Shown in pieces: positions 44,533-54,226 of a stretch of 64,000 bases of DNA. Location of the stretch: positions 1 to 64,000 of the forward strand of contig NZ_CAJXWY010000010.1 of assembly GCF_913062725.1 (NCBI RefSeq), in the 5' to 3' direction. The notes below the pieces were generated by a model. That model was not told where the DNA came from. It did no database searches and saw nothing but the letters and a program-made list of their open reading frames with translations. The position numbers and the translations under genes were made by a program. Positions within the stretch are counted from its first letter, which is position 1. The number at the start of each line of letters is the position of its first letter. Source of the stretch: an uncultured Thiohalocapsa sp. (GTDB lineage Bacteria; Pseudomonadota; Gammaproteobacteria; Chromatiales; Chromatiaceae).

Positions 44533-46961
44533 GCGATATCCCGTGCCGCCGCCGCGCTGGTGTTGCGCAGGTGTTCCCTCGACGCCGGCGCCAGGATGTC
44601 TGCAACGGCGCGGCCGTCCAGCGGCTTGGCGAGGAACCCATCGGCGCCGGCGGCCCGGCAGCGCGCGCACTGGCCCTCGTCGAGGTTACCGATAATGTAG
44701 ATAGGTGGCCGCACGCCGTCCATGCCCTCATTAATTCGGTTGATCCTAGCACAGCTTTCTTCGGTTGACGCCGACGCGGCGAGCAACAGCAGCGCGCAGT
44801 CGCGCTCATCCGACAGGGTTTCCAGCGCCTCGTCCGCGTCGGCGGCGGTCTGTACCCGCACTCCCAGGCGCTCCAGCTCGGAGGTTGCCGTCACCAGGCA
44901 TTGCACGTCGCGCTCCACCAGCAAGACCCAACGCTTCTCCGCCAGGCGAGCCGGCGGCGCTGCGGCCGTCGCCGGCGCTGGCGCGGTGCTGAAGACGGGC
45001 GCCTGAAGCGGCGGCGCCACCGCGGGCTGGTCGGGCTCGAGTGCCGGGGTTGCGGAGCGCTTCTCCAGAATTTCCACGGCCTCCAGATCTTCCGGGTCCA
45101 GCGCCGTGGGCAGCCGCAGCGTGAACCGTGAGCCCTCGCCCAGACTGCTGTCCACGAGGATCTCGCCATCCAAAAGCTGTGCCAGCTCGCGGCTGATGGA
45201 GAGCCCGAGCCCGGTGCCGCCGTAGCGCCGCCGCGTGGAACCGTCCGCCTGCTGGAAGGCCTCGAAGATGATCTGCTCTTTGCCGGGCGGAATGCCGATG
45301 CCGGTATCGACCACCGCGATGGCGAGCGGACGGGCCTCGGTGCCCGGGGTCACGACGATGCTCACGCCGCCCGTGTGGGTGAATTTTGCCGCATTGGACA
45401 GGAAATTCTTCAGAATCTGGCGCAGCTTGCCGCGGTCCGTGTAGATCCGCTGCGGCGCCTCGGGGGCGATGTCCAACGCCAGCGTGAGTCCCTTCTGCTC
45501 GATGGGCGGACGCATCATCTCGGCGAGCTCGCTCAGCATGGACGCGAGCTCCACCCATTCCAGGCTCACGGTCACCGGGCCCGCTTCGATGCGCGAAATG
45601 TCCAGGATGTTATCGATCATGGTCCGCAGGTCGCGGCCGGCCTCGTTGATGACCTGGGCCTGGCGGCGCTGCTCGTGGTCGAGGCCCGATTCCTGCGCCG
45701 CGAGCATCTTGGACAACAGGAGGATGGAATTGAGCGGCGTGCGCAGCTCGTGGCTCACGTTGGCCAGGAACTCTGATTTGTAGCGGTTCGACTGCTCCAG
45801 CTCCCGGGTATGCTGCCGCTCGGTGGCGATATGCTCGGCATGATTGCGTGCCAGCGCGTTCAGCTGCCGGCCGAGCGCGCGCACTTCCTGCGGCCCGCTC
45901 CAGTCGAAGCGCTTGGGCTCACTGTCGCGCAGAATGGACTCCACGCCGCTGGTGAGCTCTTGGCCGAAGCGCTCGGCGCGGTTCGCGAGCCAGCGTGCGA
46001 TGAGCAGGACCACCAGGACCAACGCCAGGATGATGGACAGCACGCGTGCCATCAAGGCATCGCGAAACTGCTCGATGGGGGATGGGTCCACCGGGCGGCC
46101 GACCCACAGGGGCACGCCCTCTTCGGTGAGGAACATGGGTACCCACAGCAGCGGCGGGCCGCTGGGATTCTTCCAGAGCGCGAGCTTGCCTTCGTCGAAG
46201 ATTTGCGCAAGGCCCGGGAAGTCGTCGAAGGCTGTGGCCGCGTCACTCAGCGGCTCGCCCGGGCGCAGGTAGCTGCCGTCGTCGGTGACCCAGAGCGTCT
46301 CGCGGTAATACTGCGCCAAGCCGCCGACGTCGATGGTCATCAACAGCAGCCCCGGCGGCAGTCGGTCGTTGCCGCTGCGCTCGCCCACCGGGCTCGCCAA
46401 CTGCAGGGTCATGAGCTGGCGCGGATCCTCCATGCCGGCGTAGGGATTGATGCGGATGCGGCTGACGATCACCTCGCCGGGCTTGAGCTTGATCCCGGCG
46501 TTGACGAAGCCGCGGCTCGGCGGCTCCGGCGGCAGCTGCGCGGGCTCCCATGCGTGGGCTTGGGCGTCCCGGTGCAGCCAGAAGCGCTCATTGCCACCGG
46601 CGTCCACGAACAGGATCTGGATCACGTCCAGCTGGTCGGGAAGCATTTGATTGATCCAGCCGGTGTAGCGCGCCCGTGCGCGGTCGATGTCGTCTTCGGT
46701 GCCGGTTTCGCCCAGGATCATGCCGGGCTCCGGGAGCTTGGCCAGGAGGCGGATCATCTCGTCGCGGCTCGCCAGGTGCTGATCGAGATCGCGGAAGTCG
46801 GCCCGTAGGTTCTGGAGATAGGCCTTTTGGTAAAACATCGCCGTGCGGTCCAGCACCAGCGGCAAGTTGATCAGCACGGCGACGATCAACGGCGCCAGAC
46901 CGAACAGCAGCAATAGCAGCAGGATGTAGTAGCGGAGCTTCACACCGAGCCTCACGACCAA
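44529..46961 (-). CDS. Membrane hybrid histidine kinase with a degenerate receiver
   Basis: An 810-aa protein. The N-terminal helix (about residues 9-32) and a second one (about 305-325) enclose a periplasmic sensor of about 270 residues, probably dCache-like. The kinase core follows: FLANVSHELRTPLNSILLLS with the phospho-His, KNFLSNAAKFT (N-box), VVDTGIGIPPGKEQIIFE (G1) and GGTGLGLSISRELAQLL (G2). A C-terminal receiver-like domain (about 685-800) keeps the fold and the Lys (FLAKPLD), but the phospho-Asp position reads LLLLAASAST, so it cannot be phosphorylated in the usual way. The partner regulator is coupled downstream. Confidence 0.88.
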   Translation of the reverse strand: MVVRLGVKLRYYILLLLLLFGLAPLIVAVLINLPLVLDRTAMFYQKAYLQNLRADFRDLDQHLASRDEMIRLLAKLPEPGMILGETGTEDDIDRARARYTGWINQMLPDQLDVIQILFVDAGGNERFWLHRDAQAHAWEPAQLPPEPPSRGFVNAGIKLKPGEVIVSRIRINPYAGMEDPRQLMTLQLASPVGERSGNDRLPPGLLLMTIDVGGLAQYYRETLWVTDDGSYLRPGEPLSDAATAFDDFPGLAQIFDEGKLALWKNPSGPPLLWVPMFLTEEGVPLWVGRPVDPSPIEQFRDALMARVLSIILALVLVVLLIARWLANRAERFGQELTSGVESILRDSEPKRFDWSGPQEVRALGRQLNALARNHAEHIATERQHTRELEQSNRYKSEFLANVSHELRTPLNSILLLSKMLAAQESGLDHEQRRQAQVINEAGRDLRTMIDNILDISRIEAGPVTVSLEWVELASMLSELAEMMRPPIEQKGLTLALDIAPEAPQRIYTDRGKLRQILKNFLSNAAKFTHTGGVSIVVTPGTEARPLAIAVVDTGIGIPPGKEQIIFEAFQQADGSTRRRYGGTGLGLSISRELAQLLDGEILVDSSLGEGSRFTLRLPTALDPEDLEAVEILEKRSATPALEPDQPAVAPPLQAPVFSTAPAPATAAAPPARLAEKRWVLLVERDVQCLVTATSELERLGVRVQTAADADEALETLSDERDCALLLLAASASTEESCARINRINEGMDGVRPPIYIIGNLDEGQCARCRAAGADGFLAKPLDGRAVADILAPASREHLRNTSAAAARDIA

Positions 46962-47123
46962 GACCAGCCGGTTACGATAACGAATAGCATCGGCAGCCTG
47001 TCATGTCGTTGTCTCGGCGCGACCGACACCGCAGCCGTCACACGAGCTGCGCAGACGTGTCCCGGCGCCGGTGCTCGGGCCGCCGGTGCGCAGTGATGGC
47101 TGCGAGAATGCCGGCCCTGGGGC

Positions 47124-47588
47124 TCAAAGCTCGCGCACGAGCGCCAGCACCTGCCCGGCGTGTCCCTTGGGCTTGATATCGTAGAGGGCGTGGCGAATGA
47201 TGCCGGCGCGCCCGATGATGAAGGTGGAGCGCACGATGCCCATCTTCTTGACGCCGTTTTTCTCTTTCTCCCGCCACACGCCATAGGCGTCACAGACATC
47301 GCCGTCGGTGTCCGCCAGCAGCGTGACACTGAGACCGTATTTGTCGCGGAAGGCACCATGGCTGGCGCAGGTGTCGCGGCTGATGCCGACGATGTCTGCG
47401 CCTGCGGCGGTAAAGTCTTCGTGCAGGTCCGTAAACTCCAGGGCTTCCATGGTGCAGCCGGGTGTGTCGTCCTTGGGATAAAAACAAAGCACGAGGTGGC
47501 GCTCCGCCCAGAGCCGTGTGATATCGACGCGCTCCATGTCTGCGTCGGGCAGCGAGAAGGGCGGTGCCGGATCGCCGGGTTGCAGCAT
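47124..47588 (-). CDS. bcp: Thiol peroxidase Bcp (AhpC/TSA-type peroxiredoxin)
   Basis: A 154-aa cytosolic peroxiredoxin of the BCP/PrxQ group that reduces H2O2 and organic peroxides. YPKDDTPGCTMEALEFTDLH holds the peroxidatic Cys in the P-G-C-T form. The resolving-Cys position five residues later (TPGCT-x4-C in PrxQ) is Phe/Thr here, so it is probably the 1-Cys-like or atypical form. VGISRDTCASHGAFRDKYGL and STFIIGRAGIIRHALYDI complete the pattern. It stands alone on the minus strand, 162 bases before the hybrid kinase on the map. Confidence 0.92.
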   Translation of the reverse strand: MLQPGDPAPPFSLPDADMERVDITRLWAERHLVLCFYPKDDTPGCTMEALEFTDLHEDFTAAGADIVGISRDTCASHGAFRDKYGLSVTLLADTDGDVCDAYGVWREKEKNGVKKMGIVRSTFIIGRAGIIRHALYDIKPKGHAGQVLALVREL

Positions 47589-47924
47589 AGTCTACCCCTG
47601 GGTCAGCGGTGATGGGCGCCGGAAGCCGGCGTCGGCGCGCCTGCGGTCCGGCATTGGTCGGAAAGTCCGCTGGCTGATTTCGGCGCAATTTAGGCAGGCG
47701 TCAGGCGGGCGTCAACCGCAATCGCAGCGTGTCAATCGGCGTCGCCGCCGCTGCTCAGGCCGCCTGGGCCGAGATCGACACGCCGCATGCCGAAGGCCCA
47801 GGAACACCCCTGATCAATGGGCGCGGCTTTGCGTCTCGGTGGCGTTGCACGCCGCGCTTTTCGCGCGATGCAGGCAGGGCGCTTGCGCGGTGGCGCCGGC
47901 CCCGCAGACTGCTGCCGTTGTCTG
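47589..47924. other. 336-base gap without a recognised gene
   Basis: It lies between the start of bcp and the end of the EnvZ-like kinase gene, both on the minus strand. It should hold the bcp promoter. No clear terminator, repeat or RNA gene was seen. Confidence 0.35.
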
Positions 47925-49265
47925 CTAAGGGGTATCTGCGGTGCCCGCGCCGCCGCCGTCTTCGGGTGCCGGCGGTAGCCGCACACTGGCGATGGTGCCG
48001 CCGCCGACGCGGCTGTTCAGATGGATCTCCATATCGTTGGCGACGGCGAGCTGGCGGGCGACGGCGAGGCCGAGACCGGAGCCTCCGGTGCGGCGATTGC
48101 GTGAGCCCTCGAGGCGGTAGAACGGACGAAACACCGCCTCGCGATCCGGCTCCGGGATGCCGGCACCGCGATCGAGCACGACAATCACCGCCGCACGGTG
48201 GTCGCAGTCCAGCCGCACCTCCACCGGTGCCTGGCTGTAGCGCAGCGCATTCTCGATGAGGTTGCCGAGGATCCGCCGCAGCGCCAGCGCGTTGACGTGC
48301 TGGATGCAGCTGCGCACCGGCTGCCAGACGATGCGCGGGCGTGCCCCCACCACCTCGTCGACCAGCTTGCCGATGTCCAGGCGCTGGCGCTCGCCGGCGC
48401 CGAGCGTGCTGCCCAGTTCCACCGCCTGCGCGATTTGGGCATTCATTTCTTCGAGGTCCCGCTCCATACGCGCTTTGAGCACCGGGTCGGTTTGGCGCGG
48501 CAGCATTTCCAGCGCCAGGCGCAGGCGGGTCAGCGGCGTGCGCAGATCATGGGAGATGCCCGCCAGCAGTACGGTACGATCCGCCAGCAGCTCGCGCACC
48601 TGCTGGCTCGTCTCGTTGAACTGTCGGGCGAGGTTGGCGAGTTCGCGCGGGCCACTCTCGGGCAGCGGCTCCGGCGAACGCCCCTTTGCCACCTCTTCTG
48701 CGGCATGCGCAAGGCGGGTCAGCGGTGAGGTGATGCGTCGGGCCAGCACGGACGCCGTCACCACCAGCAGCAACAGCGCCAGCGTGGAAATGATGAACAC
48801 GCCCTCCAACGGTTTGGTATTGATGCGATCCCGCGGAAAACCGGCCCAGACCCGGCCCTGCGGGGTATCCAGAACGGCCCAGAACCAGCGTTTGCCGTCG
48901 ATGACGTCACTTTGCATCTGCACCTCTTGCCCGGTGCGCGCGCTGAGCGCCTGGCTGAGACGCTGCACATAGGGGAAAAAGTAATAGCGCAGGTCGGGCG
49001 GTACTTGGTCCTCGGGGCGCAGCCACAGCTGATAGTCGTTCAGGAGCTTGAGCCGATAGTCGTGCTGCATCTCCGCCGGCAGCTGCACCAGGGTGCGCGC
49101 GGAGAGCTCCATGAAGGCCGCGAGATCGGCGGTGGAGCGCTGCACCACCGGGAGCAGCGCATAGTAGACGACCGTGATGAAGGTGATGAGCGCGAAGCTG
49201 CCGAAGGTGAGCACCAGTGTCAGCAGCACCCGCGCGAACAGGGACGTTGGCAGCAGGGCGCGCAA
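47925..49265 (-). CDS. envZ: EnvZ-type sensor histidine kinase
   Basis: A protein of about 446 aa, as long as EnvZ. Helix 1 (LFARVLLTLVLTFGSFALIT), a periplasmic region of about 130 residues, helix 2 (FIISTLALLLLVVTASVLA) and a HAMP linker (RRITSPLTRLAHAAEEVAKG) precede the H-box LLAGISHDLRTPLTRLRLAL. ATP-site boxes NLIENALRYS, DRGAGIP and GGSGLGLAVARQL follow. It pairs with the OmpR-like gene just upstream. No ATG fits: the best start is TTG at 49265, 4 bases after the ompR stop. It probably senses osmolarity or envelope state. Confidence 0.88.
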   Translation of the reverse strand: MRALLPTSLFARVLLTLVLTFGSFALITFITVVYYALLPVVQRSTADLAAFMELSARTLVQLPAEMQHDYRLKLLNDYQLWLRPEDQVPPDLRYYFFPYVQRLSQALSARTGQEVQMQSDVIDGKRWFWAVLDTPQGRVWAGFPRDRINTKPLEGVFIISTLALLLLVVTASVLARRITSPLTRLAHAAEEVAKGRSPEPLPESGPRELANLARQFNETSQQVRELLADRTVLLAGISHDLRTPLTRLRLALEMLPRQTDPVLKARMERDLEEMNAQIAQAVELGSTLGAGERQRLDIGKLVDEVVGARPRIVWQPVRSCIQHVNALALRRILGNLIENALRYSQAPVEVRLDCDHRAAVIVVLDRGAGIPEPDREAVFRPFYRLEGSRNRRTGGSGLGLAVARQLAVANDMEIHLNSRVGGGTIASVRLPPAPEDGGGAGTADTP

Positions 49266-49269
49266 TGGC

Positions 49270-49983
49270 TCAGCCCTCGGCCTGGGGCGTGAAGATGTAG
49301 CCGCGGCCCCAGACGGTGCGGATGTAGATGGGCTGCTTCTTGTTCGGCTCGATCTTCGCACGCAAGCGCGCCACCTGAACGTCGATGCTGCGGTCGAAGG
49401 GGTTGCGCTCGTAACCCTTCAGCAGATCCAGTAGCCGGTCGCGATGCAGCATCTGATTGGGGTGCTCCACGAAAATCCGCAGCAGGTCGAACTCACTGCC
49501 CGTCAGCGTCACCGCCTCGCCGTCGCGGGTGAGCTGTCGGGCGGCGAGGTCGAGCCGATAGGGGCCGAAGCTCGTGGCCTCGGCGGCCGCGGTCTCGGCC
49601 GCGGGCGTGCGGCGGCGCAGCACCGCACGGATGCGCGCCAGGAGCTCGCGCGGGTTGAAAGGCTTCGCCAGGTAGTCGTCCGCGCCCACTTCGAGCCCGA
49701 CGATGCGGTCGATGTCTTCGCCGCGGGCCGACAACATGATGATGGGAGTGTCGTCCTTGGTGCGCAGCCGCCGCGCCAAGGTGAGTCCGTCCTCTCCCGG
49801 CAGCATCAGATCCAGAATCAGCAGATCTGCCTGGTGTGTTTCCAGCCAGTCGAACATGGCGACACCGTCCTCGACGCCGCAGACGTCGAATCCTTCCTGG
49901 CGCAGATAATCGGTGAGCAACTCGCGCAGGGAGGCGTCGTCATCGACGACCAGTACACGGGTGCGGGCTTCAGCGGTAGACAT
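49270..49983 (-). CDS. ompR: OmpR-type response regulator
   Basis: A 237-aa regulator. The receiver (residues 9-120) has VLVVDDDASLRELL, the phospho-Asp in LLILDLMLPGEDGLTLARRL, and DDYLAKPFNPRELLARI. The C-terminal winged helix (about 145-232) shows LTGSEFDLLRIFVEHPNQML and the wing VWGRGYIFTP. KGYERNPFDRSIDVQVARLR is the OmpR-specific recognition run. It is the first gene of the ompR-envZ operon and is divergent from small gene B. Confidence 0.94.
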   Translation of the reverse strand: MSTAEARTRVLVVDDDASLRELLTDYLRQEGFDVCGVEDGVAMFDWLETHQADLLILDLMLPGEDGLTLARRLRTKDDTPIIMLSARGEDIDRIVGLEVGADDYLAKPFNPRELLARIRAVLRRRTPAAETAAAEATSFGPYRLDLAARQLTRDGEAVTLTGSEFDLLRIFVEHPNQMLHRDRLLDLLKGYERNPFDRSIDVQVARLRAKIEPNKKQPIYIRTVWGRGYIFTPQAEG

Positions 49984-50110
49984 GGCTTACGCTCGATCCG
50001 GTCCGAGTGTGCGAGGAGGTCGGGCATTACCGCAGTAAATCCATGCGGGATGACAACGAAACGTGCAAGGTTGCGCCCGGACCTTGTAACAACCTGTCAC
50101 AATATTAGTA

Positions 50111-50232
50111 TGTAATGAAACACCTTGGTAATGGCCCTCGTGGAGAATACGCAGCCATCGAGCCAAGCGCCGCCTGGGCAACCCCGGCGCCACGGCAAGC
50201 CTAGTGCAGTTGCGGGAAACGGAGGCAGTATC
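50111..50232 (+). promoter_or_regulatory. Conserved leader of small gene B
   Basis: 122 bases homologous to the leader at 33649-33765: TGTAATGAAACAC at 50111-50123, GGTAATGG, CGTGGAG, AGCCA, AAGCGCCG at 50165-50172, then TCATGAGTTTCGA over the start. It lies in the gap divergent from ompR. TTGTAA (50094-50099) upstream is a possible -35. Confidence 0.6.
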
Positions 50233-50361
50233 ATGAGTTTCGACGCATTGACCATCAGCGGCGTACTGGCCGCAGTCGCGAGCGCCGGTTTCATCATCGG
50301 CGTGGTCCGCAACAATGGACGCGTGCACCCCAAAGACCGGCCGCAAGCGGACACGGACTGA
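50233..50361 (+). CDS. Small single-helix protein B (MSFD family)
   Basis: A 42-aa protein: MSFD, a hydrophobic helix (about residues 5-25, with ISGVLAAVASAGFIIGVV), then a polar, basic-to-acidic tail (RNNGRVHPKDRPQADTD). GGAGG at 50221-50225 is 7 bases before the ATG. It is a paralogue of protein A at 33766 over the first 25 residues (11 identical, most others conservative), but the tails differ. It is probably a small membrane protein; function unknown. Confidence 0.68.
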   Translation: MSFDALTISGVLAAVASAGFIIGVVRNNGRVHPKDRPQADTD

Positions 50362-50957
50362 CCCGATCAGCCTTTCGCGGACCCGCCAAGTGGGTGCCCG
50401 CACGGCCATCCCCCCACACTGACGCGCCATCGCGCGTCCGACCGAGCGCCCAGCCGGGGTGCAATTACCCGTTGCGGCGAGCCATCGCCACCGTCTGAGC
50501 GGCTTCACGATTTCTGGGCAGCAAGCCAGTTGGCCGTCCGGCAGCACAGAGCCTGCCGTGGCGGTCTTTTTTGTCGTGGCCGCGGATCCATGCTCGCGCG
50601 ATAACCGGTGGTGGCTGGGCCCGCAGCTGGCGAACATCTCGACGGCGAAGCCTTCGGGCGATCGGCATTGTCCCCTCCAGCCGCGGCGACCTGACCAGAA
50701 ACACCATGGCAGGCGCCTGTGCCCTGGCGGGGGGACGGTGGTATCGGCCACGCCAGCGCGCGGCGCGGCGTTCATGCGCTCCGGGATCGCGACCCGCAGG
50801 CGGCGGGCGCCATGGTCGTCGATCAGGAACGCGCGGCAGGCAACGGATGCTTGCTTGATCGGCAACACTTTTCAAGGACCGGTCATTGGCGCATGCTGGT
50901 CTCGAGCAGGAGCGCAAGCGGCCACTGAAGGCATACACACCACCAATCGGAGCCACC
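50362..50957. other. 596-base region without a recognised gene
   Basis: It lies between small gene B and the CBS gene. Open frames on both strands give low-complexity Arg/Ala peptides with no domain. A hairpin with a T-run is noted separately (50539-50572). The last 80 bases probably carry the CBS gene's leader. Confidence 0.4.
50539..50572 (+). terminator. Weak candidate terminator
   Basis: CGGCAG (50539-50544) pairs with CTGCCG (50553-50558), followed after eight bases by six T residues (50567-50572). The distance between stem and T-run is longer than usual. Confidence 0.35.
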
Positions 50958-51356
50958 ATGATGCGAGTCCGCGACTACATGAGCCCCGCCCCGGTCACCA
51001 TCGACGCCGGTGCCGATTATCAGCAGGCGTTCAAAATCATGGAGGAGCAGAACCTCCACCACTTGCCGGTGCTGGATGCAGCCGGCAACTGCGCGGGCTT
51101 GGTGGCGCGCCGCGACCTGCAGCTCGCCGCCCGCTGCTTCCAGGAGGCGCCCGTGGAGATCGGTGAGGTGATGCACCAACCGGTGACCACCGTCGCGCCG
51201 GACGCGGATCTTGCTACCGCGGTGGCGCGCATGATGGCAGACCACATCGGCTGTCTGCCCGTCTCCGACGACGGCGGCAGCCACTTGGTGGGCATCATCA
51301 CCGAGACGGATCTCATGCGGGCATTACAAGACTTGCTGGCCGCCCGCGTCGACTGA
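50958..51356 (+). CDS. CBS-domain pair protein
   Basis: A 132-aa protein made of two CBS motifs (Bateman module). The first runs RVRDYMSPAPVTIDAGADYQ to HHLPVLDAAGNCAGLVARRD; the second runs IGEVMHQPVTTVAPDADLAT to GCLPVSDDGGSHLVGIITET with a terminal DLM. Such stand-alone modules bind adenine nucleotides or SAM and act as regulators. The partner is not identifiable. ATG 50958 directly precedes a second ATG (50961). No operon neighbour. Confidence 0.9.
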   Translation: MMRVRDYMSPAPVTIDAGADYQQAFKIMEEQNLHHLPVLDAAGNCAGLVARRDLQLAARCFQEAPVEIGEVMHQPVTTVAPDADLATAVARMMADHIGCLPVSDDGGSHLVGIITETDLMRALQDLLAARVD

Positions 51357-51477
51357 CGCGCTGCGCGACTGGGCCCACCGGACGTCGCGCAGGGCAGCCT
51401 GGCCGGCGGGACGCCCCTCGGACTTCAGGTGGTGGCGGCCGTTGGGTTGTGCCCGTGCGCGCCGGTGAGCTCACGGC

Positions 51478-52695
<1,218 letters not shown>

Positions 52696-53164
52696 GGTCT
52701 GCTCCTCAACTGCAGGCAAACTGCGAGTATACGGCAAGGGGCGAGGGACGAACTGCGCCGTCGTCCCGGGGCCGGGGGTACCGTGGCCGCTGGCGCGCGG
52801 CGTGGGCTGCCTGCGAAAAAGCGCTGCACCACGGCGTGCAAGCTGCTATCGTTGACGTCGAGGACAGTCGCTGCCGGTGTCCAGCGAGCCAGGCAACACG
52901 GCTGCAAGGTATCTGCCATTTCGACGCGACCGCCCGGTCTGCGCTGGTGCGACAGCTCCGTACAGGCCCCACCCGCTCCCCACGAGATCCGTAGCTCCCT
53001 GCCTCCTCTATCTGCCGTCGGCCGCCGCCGGGCCACCGACCGACGCCGACGCCGCCCATTGCGATCGCCGCCGTGATGCAATTACGATTGGTGTGCGACC
53101 GCATCGGACCCAGGCAGCGGCGGCTCAGTCAGCGGCCGCTATCGAACCCCGCGAGGACATATCC
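52696..53164. other. 469-base gap between argG and the RRM gene
   Basis: A divergent control region. It should contain the argG promoter and a long 5' leader for the RRM gene. A plus-strand frame joined to the RRM gene is open from 52877, but its peptide is arginine/proline-rich and unconserved in character. No certain promoter boxes were found. Confidence 0.35.
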
Positions 53165-53449
53165 ATGAACATCTACGTCGGCAATCTCCCCTACAGCGTC
53201 ACTGAGGGGGATCTGCGCGAGACGTTTTCGCAATACGGCAAGGTTGATACGGTGAACATCATCACCGATCGCTTCAGCGGTGAATCCAAGGGCTTTGGCT
53301 TCGTGGAGATGGGTAACAACTCCGAAGCGGATGCTGCGATCAAGGCACTGAACGGCAGCGATTTCAAGGGCCGGAACATCACCGTCAATCAAGCCCGGCC
53401 AAAGAGCGATCGCCCGGCACGTGGCGGCGGTGGCGGTCGTCGCTGGTAG
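53165..53449 (+). CDS. RNA-binding protein with one RRM
   Basis: A 94-aa glycine-tailed RRM protein. RNP2 is IYVGNLPY at residues 3-10, and RNP1 is KGFGFVEM around 42-49. The C-terminus is basic and Gly-rich (PARGGGGGRRW). This form is common in cyanobacteria and proteobacteria, where it is often cold-induced and acts as an RNA chaperone. GAGGA at 53153-53157 is 7 bases before ATG. The long upstream gap could be a regulated leader. Confidence 0.93.
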   Translation: MNIYVGNLPYSVTEGDLRETFSQYGKVDTVNIITDRFSGESKGFGFVEMGNNSEADAAIKALNGSDFKGRNITVNQARPKSDRPARGGGGGRRW

Positions 53450-53910
53450 GCGGTCCCCGCTGCAGGACGACTCTGTCTGTGGCCCGCGCAGCTGCGGGCT
53501 CTGCCAACCCGCCCCTGCATGGCCGCAGCGGCACCGTCAGCCCCAGGCAGCGCCCTTGCGTGGGCGGTGAGTGGACGCCCCGCCCGGCAGTTTCTGTGCC
53601 CTGCCATAGACACCCGATGCGCGCGCTCGTCCCCCACCCCGCCGGAGCTGCCTGATCCTCGCCTGACTGGGCGCCGGGTGGCGTATCAGACGCGGCGTTT
53701 GCGCAGTGGGTGCGCGCTGAGCTTCGGTCGAGGTGACACCACGCGCGCCATCTCAATCTGCCCGGGCCCGTGATGCGGGGGCGGTGACACCGCTCACCCG
53801 CACCGGCCCCACACCAGCTAGCGCCGGAGTACGCCGGCCGACGGGGTTGGGTCGTGTCGAGCGTGGCCGCAAGCACGTGTCGAGACGCCGCACCTGCTTC
53901 GGTGCAGAAG
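53450..53910. other. 461-base gap between the RRM gene and tRNA-Glu
   Basis: No gene recognised. A hairpin GCCCGC (53482-53487) with GCGGGC (53494-53499) lies 33 bases after the RRM stop and may end its transcript, but no T-run follows. Another small hairpin (GCACC/GGTGC around 53890-53905) lies next to the 3' end of the tRNA. Confidence 0.35.
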
Positions 53911-53985
53911 TGGCGCTCCCTAGGGGATTCGAACCCCTGTTACCGGCGTGAGAGGCCGACGTCCTAACCACTAGACGAAGGGAGC
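53911..53985 (-). tRNA. tRNA-Glu (anticodon CTC)
   Basis: On the minus strand the gene starts GCTCCCTTCGTCTAG and ends CCTAGGGAGCGCCA, with CCA encoded. The acceptor arms GCTCCC/GGGAGC pair. The D arm TCGTCTAGTGGTTAGGA, the anticodon loop CCTCTCA within a GGC/GCC stem, and the T arm AGGGGTTCGAATCCCCT are all intact. Anticodon CTC reads GAG. The 75-nt sequence resembles E. coli tRNA-Glu closely. Confidence 0.96.
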
Positions 53986-54226
53986 GGAAGGCCGCGTAAG
54001 AATCGCGTATTATACGTAAAACTTCGGGCTGCTCAAGGATTGCTCGAGCTTGACGTCACGGTCGCCGTCGCCGCTTACGCCGGGCCTGCGGCTCGATGCG
54101 TGGCAGCCGGAGTAACGCGCCGATCGCTTCAGGCAGGACGCCCGGGCCGCATCGCCAGCACTACATCGCCAGCACCTTGGCGCCGAGCCGCATCCTGACA
54201 AACACCCGCCGCAGCCGTTCCGACCC

